From an uncultured Spirochaetota bacterium (GTDB lineage: Bacteria > Spirochaetota > Spirochaetia > Treponematales > Rectinemataceae): DNA of 64,000 bases. A model generated the notes under the pieces. The model saw nothing but the letters and a program-made list of their open reading frames with translations. It was not told where the DNA came from and ran no database searches. Positions within the stretch are counted from its first letter, which is position 1, and the number at the start of each line of letters is the position of its first letter. Where the stretch lies: NCBI GenBank assembly GCA_903821875.1, contig CAIJMU010000056.1, positions 1 to 64,000 on the forward strand, in the 5' to 3' direction. The translations under genes and the position numbers were made by a program. This document shows positions 16,375-24,916 of this stretch, one piece after another.

Positions 16375-17387
16375 CGTGCTACCCTATCCCTGTCCGGCCT
16401 TCGGGCAAGGATGAGAAGCACCAGGACTCCCATGATGATCCAGGAAATGGAGCTGGGTACGCCCGAGGCTCGTTGCATCGACGAGGAACCGACCTGAAGG
16501 GCAGCGATGCCCAAAGAGGCGATGACGATCCCACCTGGATGGTTCCTCCCCAGGAGGGCCGCGATGATGGCCACATAGCCGAAACCCGGAGAGATGCCCT
16601 CGAGGAGGCGATGGTGGATGCCGGTGATCTCGCTGGCACCGGCAAGACCTGCCAGACCCCCGGAAAGGGCCGAGGCCAACAAGAGGTTGGCTGGCACAGA
16701 TATGCCCGCTACGAGGGAGCCCCGTGGATTCAGGCCCACTGCCCGCATCCGGAAGCCGGCGGCGGTCCTGGACATGAGAAACCAGACAGCGAGGGCGGCG
16801 ACGAGGGCGATCACGAGGCCCAGATGGAGACGGGTGGGCTCGAGTATGACGGGCAGATGCATGGCTTCAGGAAGATCGGGGGACATGGGAAGGGGATAGG
16901 AGGGATCCTTCATGACCGAGCGGACGAGGATGCCCACGACATTGATGGCGATATAGTTGAACATGATCGTAGTTATGACTTCCGAGAGTCCGAAGCGGGA
17001 CTTCAGGAAACCCGGCACGGCCGACCACAGGCCCCCTCCGGCAAAGCCGCAGAGGAGGGCCAAGGGCAACAGTACGAGGGCCGGGAGCCCGGGAAAGAGC
17101 AATCCGACCGCGGTCGCCGCCGTGGCTCCGAGGTAGATCTGCCCCTCGGCGCCGATGTTGAAGAAACCGGTGCGGAAGCCGATGGATACCCCGAGTCCAG
17201 CCAGGATGAGGGGCGTCGCGCGGACGAGGACTTCGGAGATGGAGTAGAAGGAACCGAAGGCTCCGCGCAGGAAGCCGGAGGCAGCCTTGCCAGGATCGGC
17301 CCGCACGGCGATGACGAGGGCCGCGGCCACGGCCAGGACGAGGAGGAGGACCAGCGCGGCGAAGCCGAGGGTCCTCAGGAAGCGCAT
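16371..17387 (-). CDS. ABC transporter permease, nucleoside/purine (NupP-type)
   Basis: A 338-residue inner-membrane permease. The first hydrophobic segment is near residues 5-27, followed by about eight more. The family signature is LILAGLGVSIGFRTGFFNIGAEGQIYLG. It is the longer partner of the following permease, as in BMP-type nucleoside importers. It overlaps the ATPase gene by 13 bases. Confidence 0.87.
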   Translation of the reverse strand: MRFLRTLGFAALVLLLVLAVAAALVIAVRADPGKAASGFLRGAFGSFYSISEVLVRATPLILAGLGVSIGFRTGFFNIGAEGQIYLGATAATAVGLLFPGLPALVLLPLALLCGFAGGGLWSAVPGFLKSRFGLSEVITTIMFNYIAINVVGILVRSVMKDPSYPLPMSPDLPEAMHLPVILEPTRLHLGLVIALVAALAVWFLMSRTAAGFRMRAVGLNPRGSLVAGISVPANLLLASALSGGLAGLAGASEITGIHHRLLEGISPGFGYVAIIAALLGRNHPGGIVIASLGIAALQVGSSSMQRASGVPSSISWIIMGVLVLLILARRPDRDRVAR

Positions 17388-18934
17388 GCTTCCTCCGCCA
17401 TTCCCTGCCCGCCCATGAGGAGGCCGATGCGCATCATGTCGAGGCTGCCGTCGTTGTCATAGGCAGGGGAAAGCCTGCCTCGATGAAGGACCGCAAGGCG
17501 GTCGGCCAGACCCAGGAGCTCGTCCATGTCCGAGGATATAAGCAACACTGAGGATCCAGCGGCCCTGCGCTCCAGGAGCCGTTCATGGACGAACTCGGTG
17601 GCTCCGATGTCGAGCCCGCGCGCAGGCTGGAAGGCGACAATGATGGCCGGCCCGGAGGACAGTTCCCTCGCAAGTATGAGCTTTTGCTGGTTCCCGCCGG
17701 AGAGGAGCCTGACCTCCTCGGTAGGCCCGCGCGTCTTGACGTGATAATCCGCGATGGCCCCGCCAGCACCGCGCAGGCAGGCCTTCCGGTCGACCAGGCC
17801 GAAGCGGACGAATCGGGGGTCGTCCAACTTCCCTAGGAGGTAATTTTCCGCCAGGTCGAAACCCAGGACCAGTCCATCGTGGTGCCTGTCGTCGGAAACA
17901 TAGGCCAGGCCGCGCCGTTTCCGCTGCCTGGGTCCCAGGCCCTCGACCGGAAGCCCTCCGAAGAGGAGCTTCCCGGAATCGGGAATCCTGAGCCCGAGGA
18001 GACACTCGGCCAGTTCCTTCTGTCCGTTGCCGTCGACGCCCGCGATACCGAAGATCTCCCCTGGCGCGACGGAGAATGAAACCGACTGAAGACCCTTGCC
18101 GGCTACAGGACGCAGGGAGATGGCCCTGGCCTCGAGACCCGCTCGATCCCCGGCGGCGGAACGGGGAAGTGATGCGGCCGGAGCAGTCCGCCTCGCGGGA
18201 GACTTGAGCTCCCTCCCTATCATCAGGGTCGAAAGCCCTGCGGCAGTCGCCCCCGCAGCTTCGAGCGTCGCGACCCTGGCGCCATCGCGAAGCACGGTGA
18301 TCCGGTCGGCGAAGGCCAGGACCTCGGATATCCTATGCGTTATGAGAATCACGGAGTGGCCCTGGCCCTTGCAGGTGGCCAGGACGCGGAAGAGGCCATC
18401 GGTCTCCCCCGGGGTCAGGACGGCCGTCGGCTCGTCGAGGATGAGGAGCCGCGCATCGCGGTACAGGAGCTTCATGATCTCGACGCGCTGCCGTTCTCCC
18501 ACCGAGAGCGAAGCCACCTTGGCCGCAGGGTCGACGTCGAGGCCGTAGCGCGCCGACAGCTCAAGGATGTCCGTATCGAGCCGCCGGCGGTCAGGAAAGG
18601 GATGACCGCGGGATTTCAAACCAAGTGTGATGTTCTCGGAAACGCTCAGGGTAGGTACCAGCATGAAATGCTGGTGCACCATGCCGATGCCCTGGGCTAT
18701 GGCCTCTTTCGGGCCGTGGCCTCCGAGTACCTCGCCGCGCCAGACGATGCTGCCGGAATCGGCGGCGTAAATACCGTAGAGGATGTTCATGAGCGTAGTC
18801 TTGCCGGCGCCGTTTTCGCCGAGGAGGGCGTGGATCTCGCCCTCCCCGACATCGAAGGAAATGCCGTCATTGGCCGGAACCCCCGCGAAGGACTTCCGGA
18901 TATCCCGCATGGCGAGCATCGCCGGCACGACCAC
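17375..18934 (-). CDS. ABC transporter ATPase, nucleoside/purine (NupO/RbsA-type, two-domain)
   Basis: A 519-residue protein with two fused nucleotide-binding domains. The N-terminal one has Walker A GENGAGKTT, signature LSVGERQRVEI and Walker B LLILDEPTAVL. The C-terminal one has a degenerate Walker A (GVDGNGQKE), signature LLSGGNQQKL and an altered Walker B (IIVAFQPARGLD). This is the usual layout of sugar and BMP-type nucleoside importers. The GTG at 18934 or the ATG at 18919 could be the start; the longer form fits the family's N-terminus. Confidence 0.87.
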   Translation of the reverse strand: MVVPAMLAMRDIRKSFAGVPANDGISFDVGEGEIHALLGENGAGKTTLMNILYGIYAADSGSIVWRGEVLGGHGPKEAIAQGIGMVHQHFMLVPTLSVSENITLGLKSRGHPFPDRRRLDTDILELSARYGLDVDPAAKVASLSVGERQRVEIMKLLYRDARLLILDEPTAVLTPGETDGLFRVLATCKGQGHSVILITHRISEVLAFADRITVLRDGARVATLEAAGATAAGLSTLMIGRELKSPARRTAPAASLPRSAAGDRAGLEARAISLRPVAGKGLQSVSFSVAPGEIFGIAGVDGNGQKELAECLLGLRIPDSGKLLFGGLPVEGLGPRQRKRRGLAYVSDDRHHDGLVLGFDLAENYLLGKLDDPRFVRFGLVDRKACLRGAGGAIADYHVKTRGPTEEVRLLSGGNQQKLILARELSSGPAIIVAFQPARGLDIGATEFVHERLLERRAAGSSVLLISSDMDELLGLADRLAVLHRGRLSPAYDNDGSLDMMRIGLLMGGQGMAEEACAS

Positions 18935-18949
18935 CTGGTGGGTTCCTGT

Positions 18950-19930
18950 CTACTTCGTGGCCGTGGTGACCACGGGAATCTTGAGGCTGCCGGCGGTGAT
19001 CTTCTTCTTGGCGTCGGAGATCATGTCCTTGGCCTTCTTCGCGATCTTGGCATCGAAGTCGTGATAGGCAGCGATGTCGACGACCCCGTCCTTCATGCCG
19101 AGGTTGAAGACTCCTCCCTTGAAGCTGCCGGAACGGACCTTGTCCACTGCGATCATCACGAGGGTGGGCACATTATAGATGGTGCTGCAAACAACAGCGC
19201 CGGGGGAGATGACGCTCTGGTCCCAGGAATCGCCGGTCGTAAGGAGACCGCGCTCTTCTGCTGCCTTGATGACGCCGGTGCCCGCCTGGTTGGCGATGTG
19301 CGAGAGGACGTCGGCGCCCTGGTCGGCCATCGCGAGGGCGGCTTCCTTGCCGAGGTTCACGTCGGTGAAGGAGCCGATGTAGGCGCTTAAGACCTGGATC
19401 TTCGGGTTATAGGCCTTGGCGCCGAGCTTGTAGGCTTCGACAACCTTGATGATGGAGGGCTGCTCGATGCCGCCGACCATGCCGATCTTCCCGCTCTTGG
19501 ACATCGAAGCCGAGAGCATGCCCATGAGGTAGCCGGCTTCCTCGCAGGCGATGACGTAGGAGGCAACGTTGTCGGCCTTCGAATTAGCCTCGATTGCCAT
19601 GAACTTGATCTTGGGGAATTTCTTGGCGACGCGGACAGCCGGATCGCCGTACTGGAAGCCGTGACCGATAATGAGATCATAGCCCTGCGAGGCGTAGTCC
19701 ATGAAGGCAGCTTCGCTGTCTGCCACGCCTACGTTCTCGGAGTAGGCTGTCTGGATGCTGTACTTGGCCTCGGCATCCTTGAGACCCTGGAGGGCCACCG
19801 CGTTCCAGCCCTGGTCGTTGGCCGGTCCGGACAGGATCAGGGCTACCTTGATGTTCTTGGCCTGGCCGACAAGTGGCGCTGCGGCGAGCAGCACAGCAAG
19901 CGCGATAAGCAAGAGCTTCCTCAGTTTCAT
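18950..19930 (-). CDS. BMP-family substrate-binding protein (purine/nucleoside)
   Basis: A 326-residue periplasmic binding protein of the BMP/Med/PnrA-like family: VALILSGPANDQGWNAVALQGL, DLIIGHGFQYGDP and GMVGGIEQPSIIKV are typical. The signal peptide is about residues 1-23 (MKLRKLLLIALAVLLAAAP) with no lipobox cysteine, so it is probably soluble in the periplasm. GGGGAGG seven bases upstream supports the ATG at 19930. Characterised members bind purine nucleosides (PnrA) or other small molecules (Med, basic membrane protein). Linkage to an aminohydrolase makes a purine or modified purine the best guess. Confidence 0.87.
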   Translation of the reverse strand: MKLRKLLLIALAVLLAAAPLVGQAKNIKVALILSGPANDQGWNAVALQGLKDAEAKYSIQTAYSENVGVADSEAAFMDYASQGYDLIIGHGFQYGDPAVRVAKKFPKIKFMAIEANSKADNVASYVIACEEAGYLMGMLSASMSKSGKIGMVGGIEQPSIIKVVEAYKLGAKAYNPKIQVLSAYIGSFTDVNLGKEAALAMADQGADVLSHIANQAGTGVIKAAEERGLLTTGDSWDQSVISPGAVVCSTIYNVPTLVMIAVDKVRSGSFKGGVFNLGMKDGVVDIAAYHDFDAKIAKKAKDMISDAKKKITAGSLKIPVVTTATK

Positions 19931-19999
19931 GACGATACCTCCCCTTTGTCTGTGGGCGACCATCCGGTGCCCGTAAAAAATACCATAGCTGTTCCTGGC

Positions 20000-21412
20000 C
20001 TATCCCTGCCTCGTGTAGGCCGGGCTTTTCGAGCGTATCGCCCGCGTGCAGGCTGCGTCGGCCTCAGCGGCAAGACGCTCCTCGTCCACGCCTGTCAGGC
20101 TACCGTCTGCGTAGATCACCCTGCCGCCCACCATGGTGAGCCAGACCGGCCCTGTCACCCCGGTGCGGGCCAGGAGATTGGCAGGATCGTGGGTGGCTCC
20201 CGCAAGCTCAAGCTTGTCAGTATCCACCATGAAAAGGTCGGCTGCCTTGCCTACCTCGAGGGAACCGATGTCCGGCCTCCCCAGGAGCCTGGCCCCGCCC
20301 ACCGTGGCGATCTTGAGCATTTCATAGGGACTGGGACAACCGCCCCGTGCCTTGGAATGGAAGGACTGCATGAGGTAGGCCATCCGGAGGCTGTCGAGGA
20401 GGTTGGAACTGTCATTGGTGGCAGATCCATCGCAGCCGAGTCCGAGTGTCATGCCAGCCAGGGTCATCGCAGGTATATCGAGGATGGGAAAGCCTCCCAG
20501 CGTCGCTGGCGCAGGACAGTGGGCCAGGCCAGTGCCCGTGGAGGCCATGACCTTATATTCCTCGGGAGTGAGTTCCCAGCCGTGGGCCAGCCAGACATCG
20601 GGTCCGACAAAGCCTATCTCCTCGCACCAGGCCAGACTGCGTTTGCCCCAGCGCGCCACCATGCCGGGATTCTCGCCTTCTCCGAGGTGGGTATGGAGGC
20701 GGACCTTTTTGGAACGGGCAAAGGCCAGGGATTCGACAAAGGTTTCCCGGCGGCAATTGATGGGCTGGCAGGGCGAAACAACGATGCCCGTCATCGCAAA
20801 GGGCTCTCCCTTCCCGTACAGCCCGATCAGGCGATCGCAGTCCGAAAGGAATTCATCGGTACTCTCGAGCATCTCGTCGGGGATGGTGCTGCCCTCGGAG
20901 TTTGGCAGCGTGTTGGCACCCCGACCACCATGATAGCGGATGCCCAGGAGCCGGGCTGCATCCATCTGCCGGTCGACGAGTCCCGGCCCCGCATGGCGGG
21001 GAAAGCAATACTGATGGTCAAAGGCAGTCGTGCAACCGTGCTTGGCCAGGTCAGCGAGGGCAACGAGGGAGGAGTAGTAGATGGAATCGGAATCTATGAG
21101 TTTGAAGATCTCGTAGATCTTTCCTATCCAGTCGAGGACGGAGAGGTTGGGGTAGTCGACCGCGAGGAGGTTCCGGACAAAGGTCTGAAAGAAGTGGTGA
21201 TGGGTGTTGACGAGGCCCGGGTACACGAACTTGCCCCTGGCATCGATGATTGTGGCACCAGAGACCAGGGCTGCCTGGGTCGAGGCGAGCTCCGGACCGA
21301 TGGCGCGGATAGCCTGCCCCTCTACGAGGATGTCTGCATTACGCCACAGTCTGTCATTCGCATCGCAGCTCACGATGGCCCGGGCATTCCGAATCAGCAA
21401 CCTGCTTTCCAT
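20000..21412 (-). CDS. ATZ/TRZ-type amidohydrolase, probable 8-oxoguanine or guanine-type deaminase
   Basis: A 470-residue cytoplasmic metal-dependent aminohydrolase. Metal ligands are visible as NTHHHFFQ (about 71-78), HTHLGE (middle), LAHGWEL and CDGSATND (about 327), the pattern of the ATZ/TRZ subgroup. Close relatives include 8-oxoguanine deaminase and hydroxyatrazine ethylaminohydrolase. It is the first gene of a purine-type ABC import operon, which favours a base deaminase. GGGAGG lies just before the ATG. Substrate specificity cannot be settled from sequence alone. Confidence 0.82.
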   Translation of the reverse strand: MESRLLIRNARAIVSCDANDRLWRNADILVEGQAIRAIGPELASTQAALVSGATIIDARGKFVYPGLVNTHHHFFQTFVRNLLAVDYPNLSVLDWIGKIYEIFKLIDSDSIYYSSLVALADLAKHGCTTAFDHQYCFPRHAGPGLVDRQMDAARLLGIRYHGGRGANTLPNSEGSTIPDEMLESTDEFLSDCDRLIGLYGKGEPFAMTGIVVSPCQPINCRRETFVESLAFARSKKVRLHTHLGEGENPGMVARWGKRSLAWCEEIGFVGPDVWLAHGWELTPEEYKVMASTGTGLAHCPAPATLGGFPILDIPAMTLAGMTLGLGCDGSATNDSSNLLDSLRMAYLMQSFHSKARGGCPSPYEMLKIATVGGARLLGRPDIGSLEVGKAADLFMVDTDKLELAGATHDPANLLARTGVTGPVWLTMVGGRVIYADGSLTGVDEERLAAEADAACTRAIRSKSPAYTRQG

Positions 21413-21439
21413 TGGCCGCGCCTCCCATCGCGCAGGGGG

Positions 21440-21470
21440 ACTCTACATCCTCTAGTTACTAGAGGGGCAA
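21440..21470 (-). promoter_or_regulatory. MerR-type promoter and operator of the purine operon
   Basis: On the minus strand: TTGCCC (21470-21465), a 19-base spacer, then TAGAGT (21445-21440), 27 bases before the aminohydrolase ATG. The spacer holds the 17-base palindrome CCTCTAGTAACTAGAGG (21465-21449; only the central base unpaired). An over-long 19-base spacer with a central dyad is the recognised MerR-family arrangement, and a MerR gene closes the same operon. Confidence 0.65.
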
Positions 21471-21694
21471 GTGAATTTCCAGGAAAATATGCGGAATTCC
21501 TTAAAAAAGGAAGCGGCCGCCTACGAGCACGTAGCCCTGCAAGTGGCTGCGATGCCGGACCGGCGAGTCACATCATGGAGCCAGATAGTTGCGCTTGTCG
21601 GCTCCAGTCATTCCGCCCTACAATCCAGCGCACATCCGCAAACTGCGCAGGGGAAATACCTAGCATCTGGCGAACCTTGAAAGGGGACGCGATC

Positions 21695-22537
21695 ATGAAG
21701 AAAGGTCTATGGTCACTTCCTTTTATCGCAGTGATGGTACTTGTGAGTTGTCAAAGCCCTGTCTACCAGGATCTCCCAACCGTCAGCAGCAATAAGGTCG
21801 GATTCAATGCCAATGGTGGCAGCGGCAACATGCCGGATCTGACAATCACAACAAACGATTCGGCAGTCCTGCCTGCAAACACCTTTGCACGAAGCGGCTA
21901 TGCCTTCGACGGCTGGAATACCTCAGCAGACAGCTCAGGCACAAGCTACGCCGCGGGCGCAACCTTCACCATGGGAGCGGTGGCGGTAACGCTCTATGCC
22001 CAATGGACTGCCCTCTCTAGCTATGACGTCAGCTATGACGGTAACGAAAACTCAGGCGGGACGGTGCCGACCGCCAGCAGCCATCTTTCCGGCGCCTCGG
22101 TGACTGTCCGCGGCAACACGGGTGGCCTGGTCAAGACGGGCTATGCCTTCGCCGGCTGGAATACTTTAGCTGACGGCTCCGGCACGGCTTTCGCCGCAGG
22201 CGCAACCTTCACCATGGGGTCGGCTGCGGTTACCCTCCATGCCCAGTGGACGAGTGCCTCAGGGAACGGTCTTGCAGTCGTCGACCCACCGAAGGCAACA
22301 GTCACCTTGACGGGGCAGTCCTCCTTCCTTGCCCAGAACAGCATCATGAAAGTGAGCGTTTCTGCCTCGGACAGCGTTGATTCCTGCGCCTGGTACCTTG
22401 ATGGCTACCTCGTCCAGCAGGGCGGAGCAAGCTGCACTGTCGGGCCCACACTCTCGATCGGCGCCCATGGCCTTGTGGCCATAGTAGGGAAGGGCAACGC
22501 GCTTTTCTCCGCATCCTGCCTGTTTACGGTCAAGTGA
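21695..22537 (+). CDS. Lipoprotein with two InlB B-type (Flg_new) repeats
   Basis: A 280-residue exported lipoprotein. The lipobox LVSC puts the modified cysteine at residue 19. Two repeats of about 70 residues follow, each ending GYAF(D/A)GWNT...GTSYAAGATFTMG...L(Y/H)AQW, the Listeria-Bacteroides/InlB B-repeat. A C-terminal ~85 residues look like an Ig-type fold (ATVTLTGQSSFLAQ, CAWYLDGYLV). The repeats are thought to mediate surface attachment. AAGGGG upstream and an 11-base gap before the next lipoprotein gene suggest a two-gene operon. Confidence 0.8.
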   Translation: MKKGLWSLPFIAVMVLVSCQSPVYQDLPTVSSNKVGFNANGGSGNMPDLTITTNDSAVLPANTFARSGYAFDGWNTSADSSGTSYAAGATFTMGAVAVTLYAQWTALSSYDVSYDGNENSGGTVPTASSHLSGASVTVRGNTGGLVKTGYAFAGWNTLADGSGTAFAAGATFTMGSAAVTLHAQWTSASGNGLAVVDPPKATVTLTGQSSFLAQNSIMKVSVSASDSVDSCAWYLDGYLVQQGGASCTVGPTLSIGAHGLVAIVGKGNALFSASCLFTVK

Positions 22538-22548
22538 GAAGAGGCGAC

Positions 22549-24903
22549 ATGAAGAAATTACTAATTGTACTTACCGTAGCCCTATTTGTTCTTTTCCTTT
22601 CCGCTTGCAGGAATCCTGTTTCGACGGACGGCGCGCCGACAGGAAGGCTTGGCCTCTCGATTCTTCCCAACGCGGGCAGGTCCATCGTACCGGCGGACAT
22701 GGACATCGCAAGCTATCGAGCCTATGGCAGCGGACCTTCGGGAGCCACGATCCCGACGACAGAGAATTCAACCGGGTCCTTTGCTTTCGAAGGCCTCGCG
22801 GCAGGCTCCTGGTCCATTACCGTAGATGGATTGGATGGCTCAGGTGCGATGCTTGCATCGAAAACAACGACAGTGGAAGTCATCGCTGCCCAGTCCTCGA
22901 GCCTGAGCATCCAGCTGATTCCGATAATCGGTACCGGACAGCTCAGCTTGTCAATCTCATGGCCCAGCACACGCCAGCTGGACTCGATAGTGGGTACCCT
23001 CAGGTCCAGCGACGGAACAGGTACGACGCTGAAGCTGTCAATTACAGGCAATAGCGCGAGCTATTCTGGCAGTCTTGCCTCCGGGTCGTACACGCTCTTC
23101 ATCAATTTCAGCCTGTCCAACAAGATCGTTGCCGTTCCACTTGGGGAATCGCTGCTCGTCTACGCCGGAAAGACATCAAGCGCGACGCTTTCCCTGCCGG
23201 ACAGCCAGTTCAATCTGGCTGCGACAACTACAGCACAGCCTTGCCTTACCGATGGATTCGAGTCCTCCGATTTTTCCGCATACGCCTGGACAAGGTCAGG
23301 AACCGCGGTGCCGACACTCACCGCGGACAGCTCCCATCTCGGCGCACGATCCGCAATGTTCGATACGACAAACGGAAAAAGAAGCTTCACCTCCTCGCTT
23401 TCGATCCTGGTCAAACCCTCCCTTGCTTCCGCGATCTCGTTCTGGCTAAAAACGGATATCGGGGACGATGTGGGGACGGTTTTCCAGTTTTCCATCGACG
23501 GGGCAAAGCAGGGGCAATGGAATGGGCTAGAGGGTTCCTGGACCAGGTATTCCTTCCCGGTCGCGGCCGGCTCCCACACCCTGACGTGGACTGCGGTCAA
23601 GAATTCCGGTTCCTACTACCTGTCAGCCACGAACTCGGTCTACCTGGACGATATCTCCCTCATCCCGGATGTGACGGCCACAGTGCAGCTTGCACCGAGG
23701 GGGACTCTGGACAGTTATGTCGGCATGGAACCCATATCGTTTTCAGCGACAGCCTACAGGACGGATGGATCAAGGAAAACAGGCACTTCCTTCAGCTATG
23801 CCGTCAGCTCCCTCGACGGCGGCTCCGGAACGATAAACTCAGCGGGATCATTCACTCCCACGGAAAGCGGTACCTGCCGTGTCGTGGCAAGCAGCAGCGA
23901 TGGCCTCGTCGCGACAAGCCAGACGATCACCATCCACGCGGCGAATTTCAGAAGCCTTCCCCTGGTCTATGCCGGGAATACCTACAGTGGACAGACAACT
24001 GCCGGGACCGGCGATCCCCTTACCCATGCATATCAGGGAATCTCCATCAGCTCTCCGACAAGGTCGACCTTCGATGCGGATGCGTTCCTCACCCTTGAAG
24101 GTACGATCTCGGTGCCCTCTGTTTACAATTATGCATATGTCGTCGTGAGCAAGGACGGGAACGCGGCCGACACCACGAGCTATTTCCCGAGGTCGGGCTT
24201 TTCGACGAGGATATGGCTGCGCTTCGGCTCTGGAGCCTACACGGTTTCCGTATATAGCCTGACGTCCATGGCGGTGACCTTGAGCGGAGAAGGCGATTTT
24301 TCCAGCTGGAGCTTCGCAAGCCCCGCGGCCTATACCTTCCATGTCAACAATACACGGAACGAGGACGGGATTGCCCTTTACCCCTCGGATGAGATACAGA
24401 GCGACGACTACCGCATAGGCAATATCGCGAAGGACCTCAGCTACGGCCTTACAGGGGATACCGACACAATCAAGGCCATTCACGACTTCGTGGTCACGAC
24501 CCTGTATTACGATACCCTAAGCGCCGATGTTTCTGCTGTAAGGAAAAAGCAAAGCGCCCTGGCAGCCCTCGACAATGGCACGGCTGTCTGCGAGGGCTAC
24601 ACGAGCCTGACGACAGCCCTCCTGCGAAATCTGGGTATCCGCGCAAAGGCTGTAGCCGGGCTTGGGAACGGCGGCGCCCATGCCTGGAACAATGTACTTG
24701 TCAGCGGTTCCTGGCTTTTCCTCGACGCGACCTGGGACGATCCCTCTCTCGTACCGGGAGATAGCCGGATTTCTTATAGCTATTACCTTCTACCCAGCCT
24801 GACCGGAATCGGCGGCGACCATGTTCCACAGGATCAGAGACCGGAGCGGGATCTCGTCACAGCGGTACCCTCATGGCGAGGGCACCCCGATGGCTGGTAT
24901 TGA
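22549..24903 (+). CDS. Large lipoprotein with C-terminal transglutaminase-like domain
   Basis: A 784-residue exported lipoprotein (lipobox LSAC, cysteine about residue 20). The N-terminal third has carboxypeptidase-like/Ig repeats (GSFAFEGLAAGSWSITVDGL). A jelly-roll-like segment follows around 225-375 (GFESSDFSAYAWTRSGT, YYLSATNSVYLDDISL), then an Ig-like domain. The last ~170 residues are a transglutaminase-like fold with an intact triad: Cys681 (TAVCEGYTSL), His711 (GAHAWNNV) and Asp726 (FLDATWDD). Such proteins can be peptidases or crosslinkers. The ATG at 22549 with GAAGAGG upstream is preferred over the overlapping GTG at 22534. Confidence 0.82.
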   Translation: MKKLLIVLTVALFVLFLSACRNPVSTDGAPTGRLGLSILPNAGRSIVPADMDIASYRAYGSGPSGATIPTTENSTGSFAFEGLAAGSWSITVDGLDGSGAMLASKTTTVEVIAAQSSSLSIQLIPIIGTGQLSLSISWPSTRQLDSIVGTLRSSDGTGTTLKLSITGNSASYSGSLASGSYTLFINFSLSNKIVAVPLGESLLVYAGKTSSATLSLPDSQFNLAATTTAQPCLTDGFESSDFSAYAWTRSGTAVPTLTADSSHLGARSAMFDTTNGKRSFTSSLSILVKPSLASAISFWLKTDIGDDVGTVFQFSIDGAKQGQWNGLEGSWTRYSFPVAAGSHTLTWTAVKNSGSYYLSATNSVYLDDISLIPDVTATVQLAPRGTLDSYVGMEPISFSATAYRTDGSRKTGTSFSYAVSSLDGGSGTINSAGSFTPTESGTCRVVASSSDGLVATSQTITIHAANFRSLPLVYAGNTYSGQTTAGTGDPLTHAYQGISISSPTRSTFDADAFLTLEGTISVPSVYNYAYVVVSKDGNAADTTSYFPRSGFSTRIWLRFGSGAYTVSVYSLTSMAVTLSGEGDFSSWSFASPAAYTFHVNNTRNEDGIALYPSDEIQSDDYRIGNIAKDLSYGLTGDTDTIKAIHDFVVTTLYYDTLSADVSAVRKKQSALAALDNGTAVCEGYTSLTTALLRNLGIRAKAVAGLGNGGAHAWNNVLVSGSWLFLDATWDDPSLVPGDSRISYSYYLLPSLTGIGGDHVPQDQRPERDLVTAVPSWRGHPDGWY

Positions 24904-24916
24904 GCGCCCGCCTTCC

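Noticed and set aside
19661-21694. Upstream extension of the Flg_new lipoprotein frame
   Set aside because: It is antisense to the binding-protein and aminohydrolase genes; the lipobox and ribosome site place the true start at 21695.
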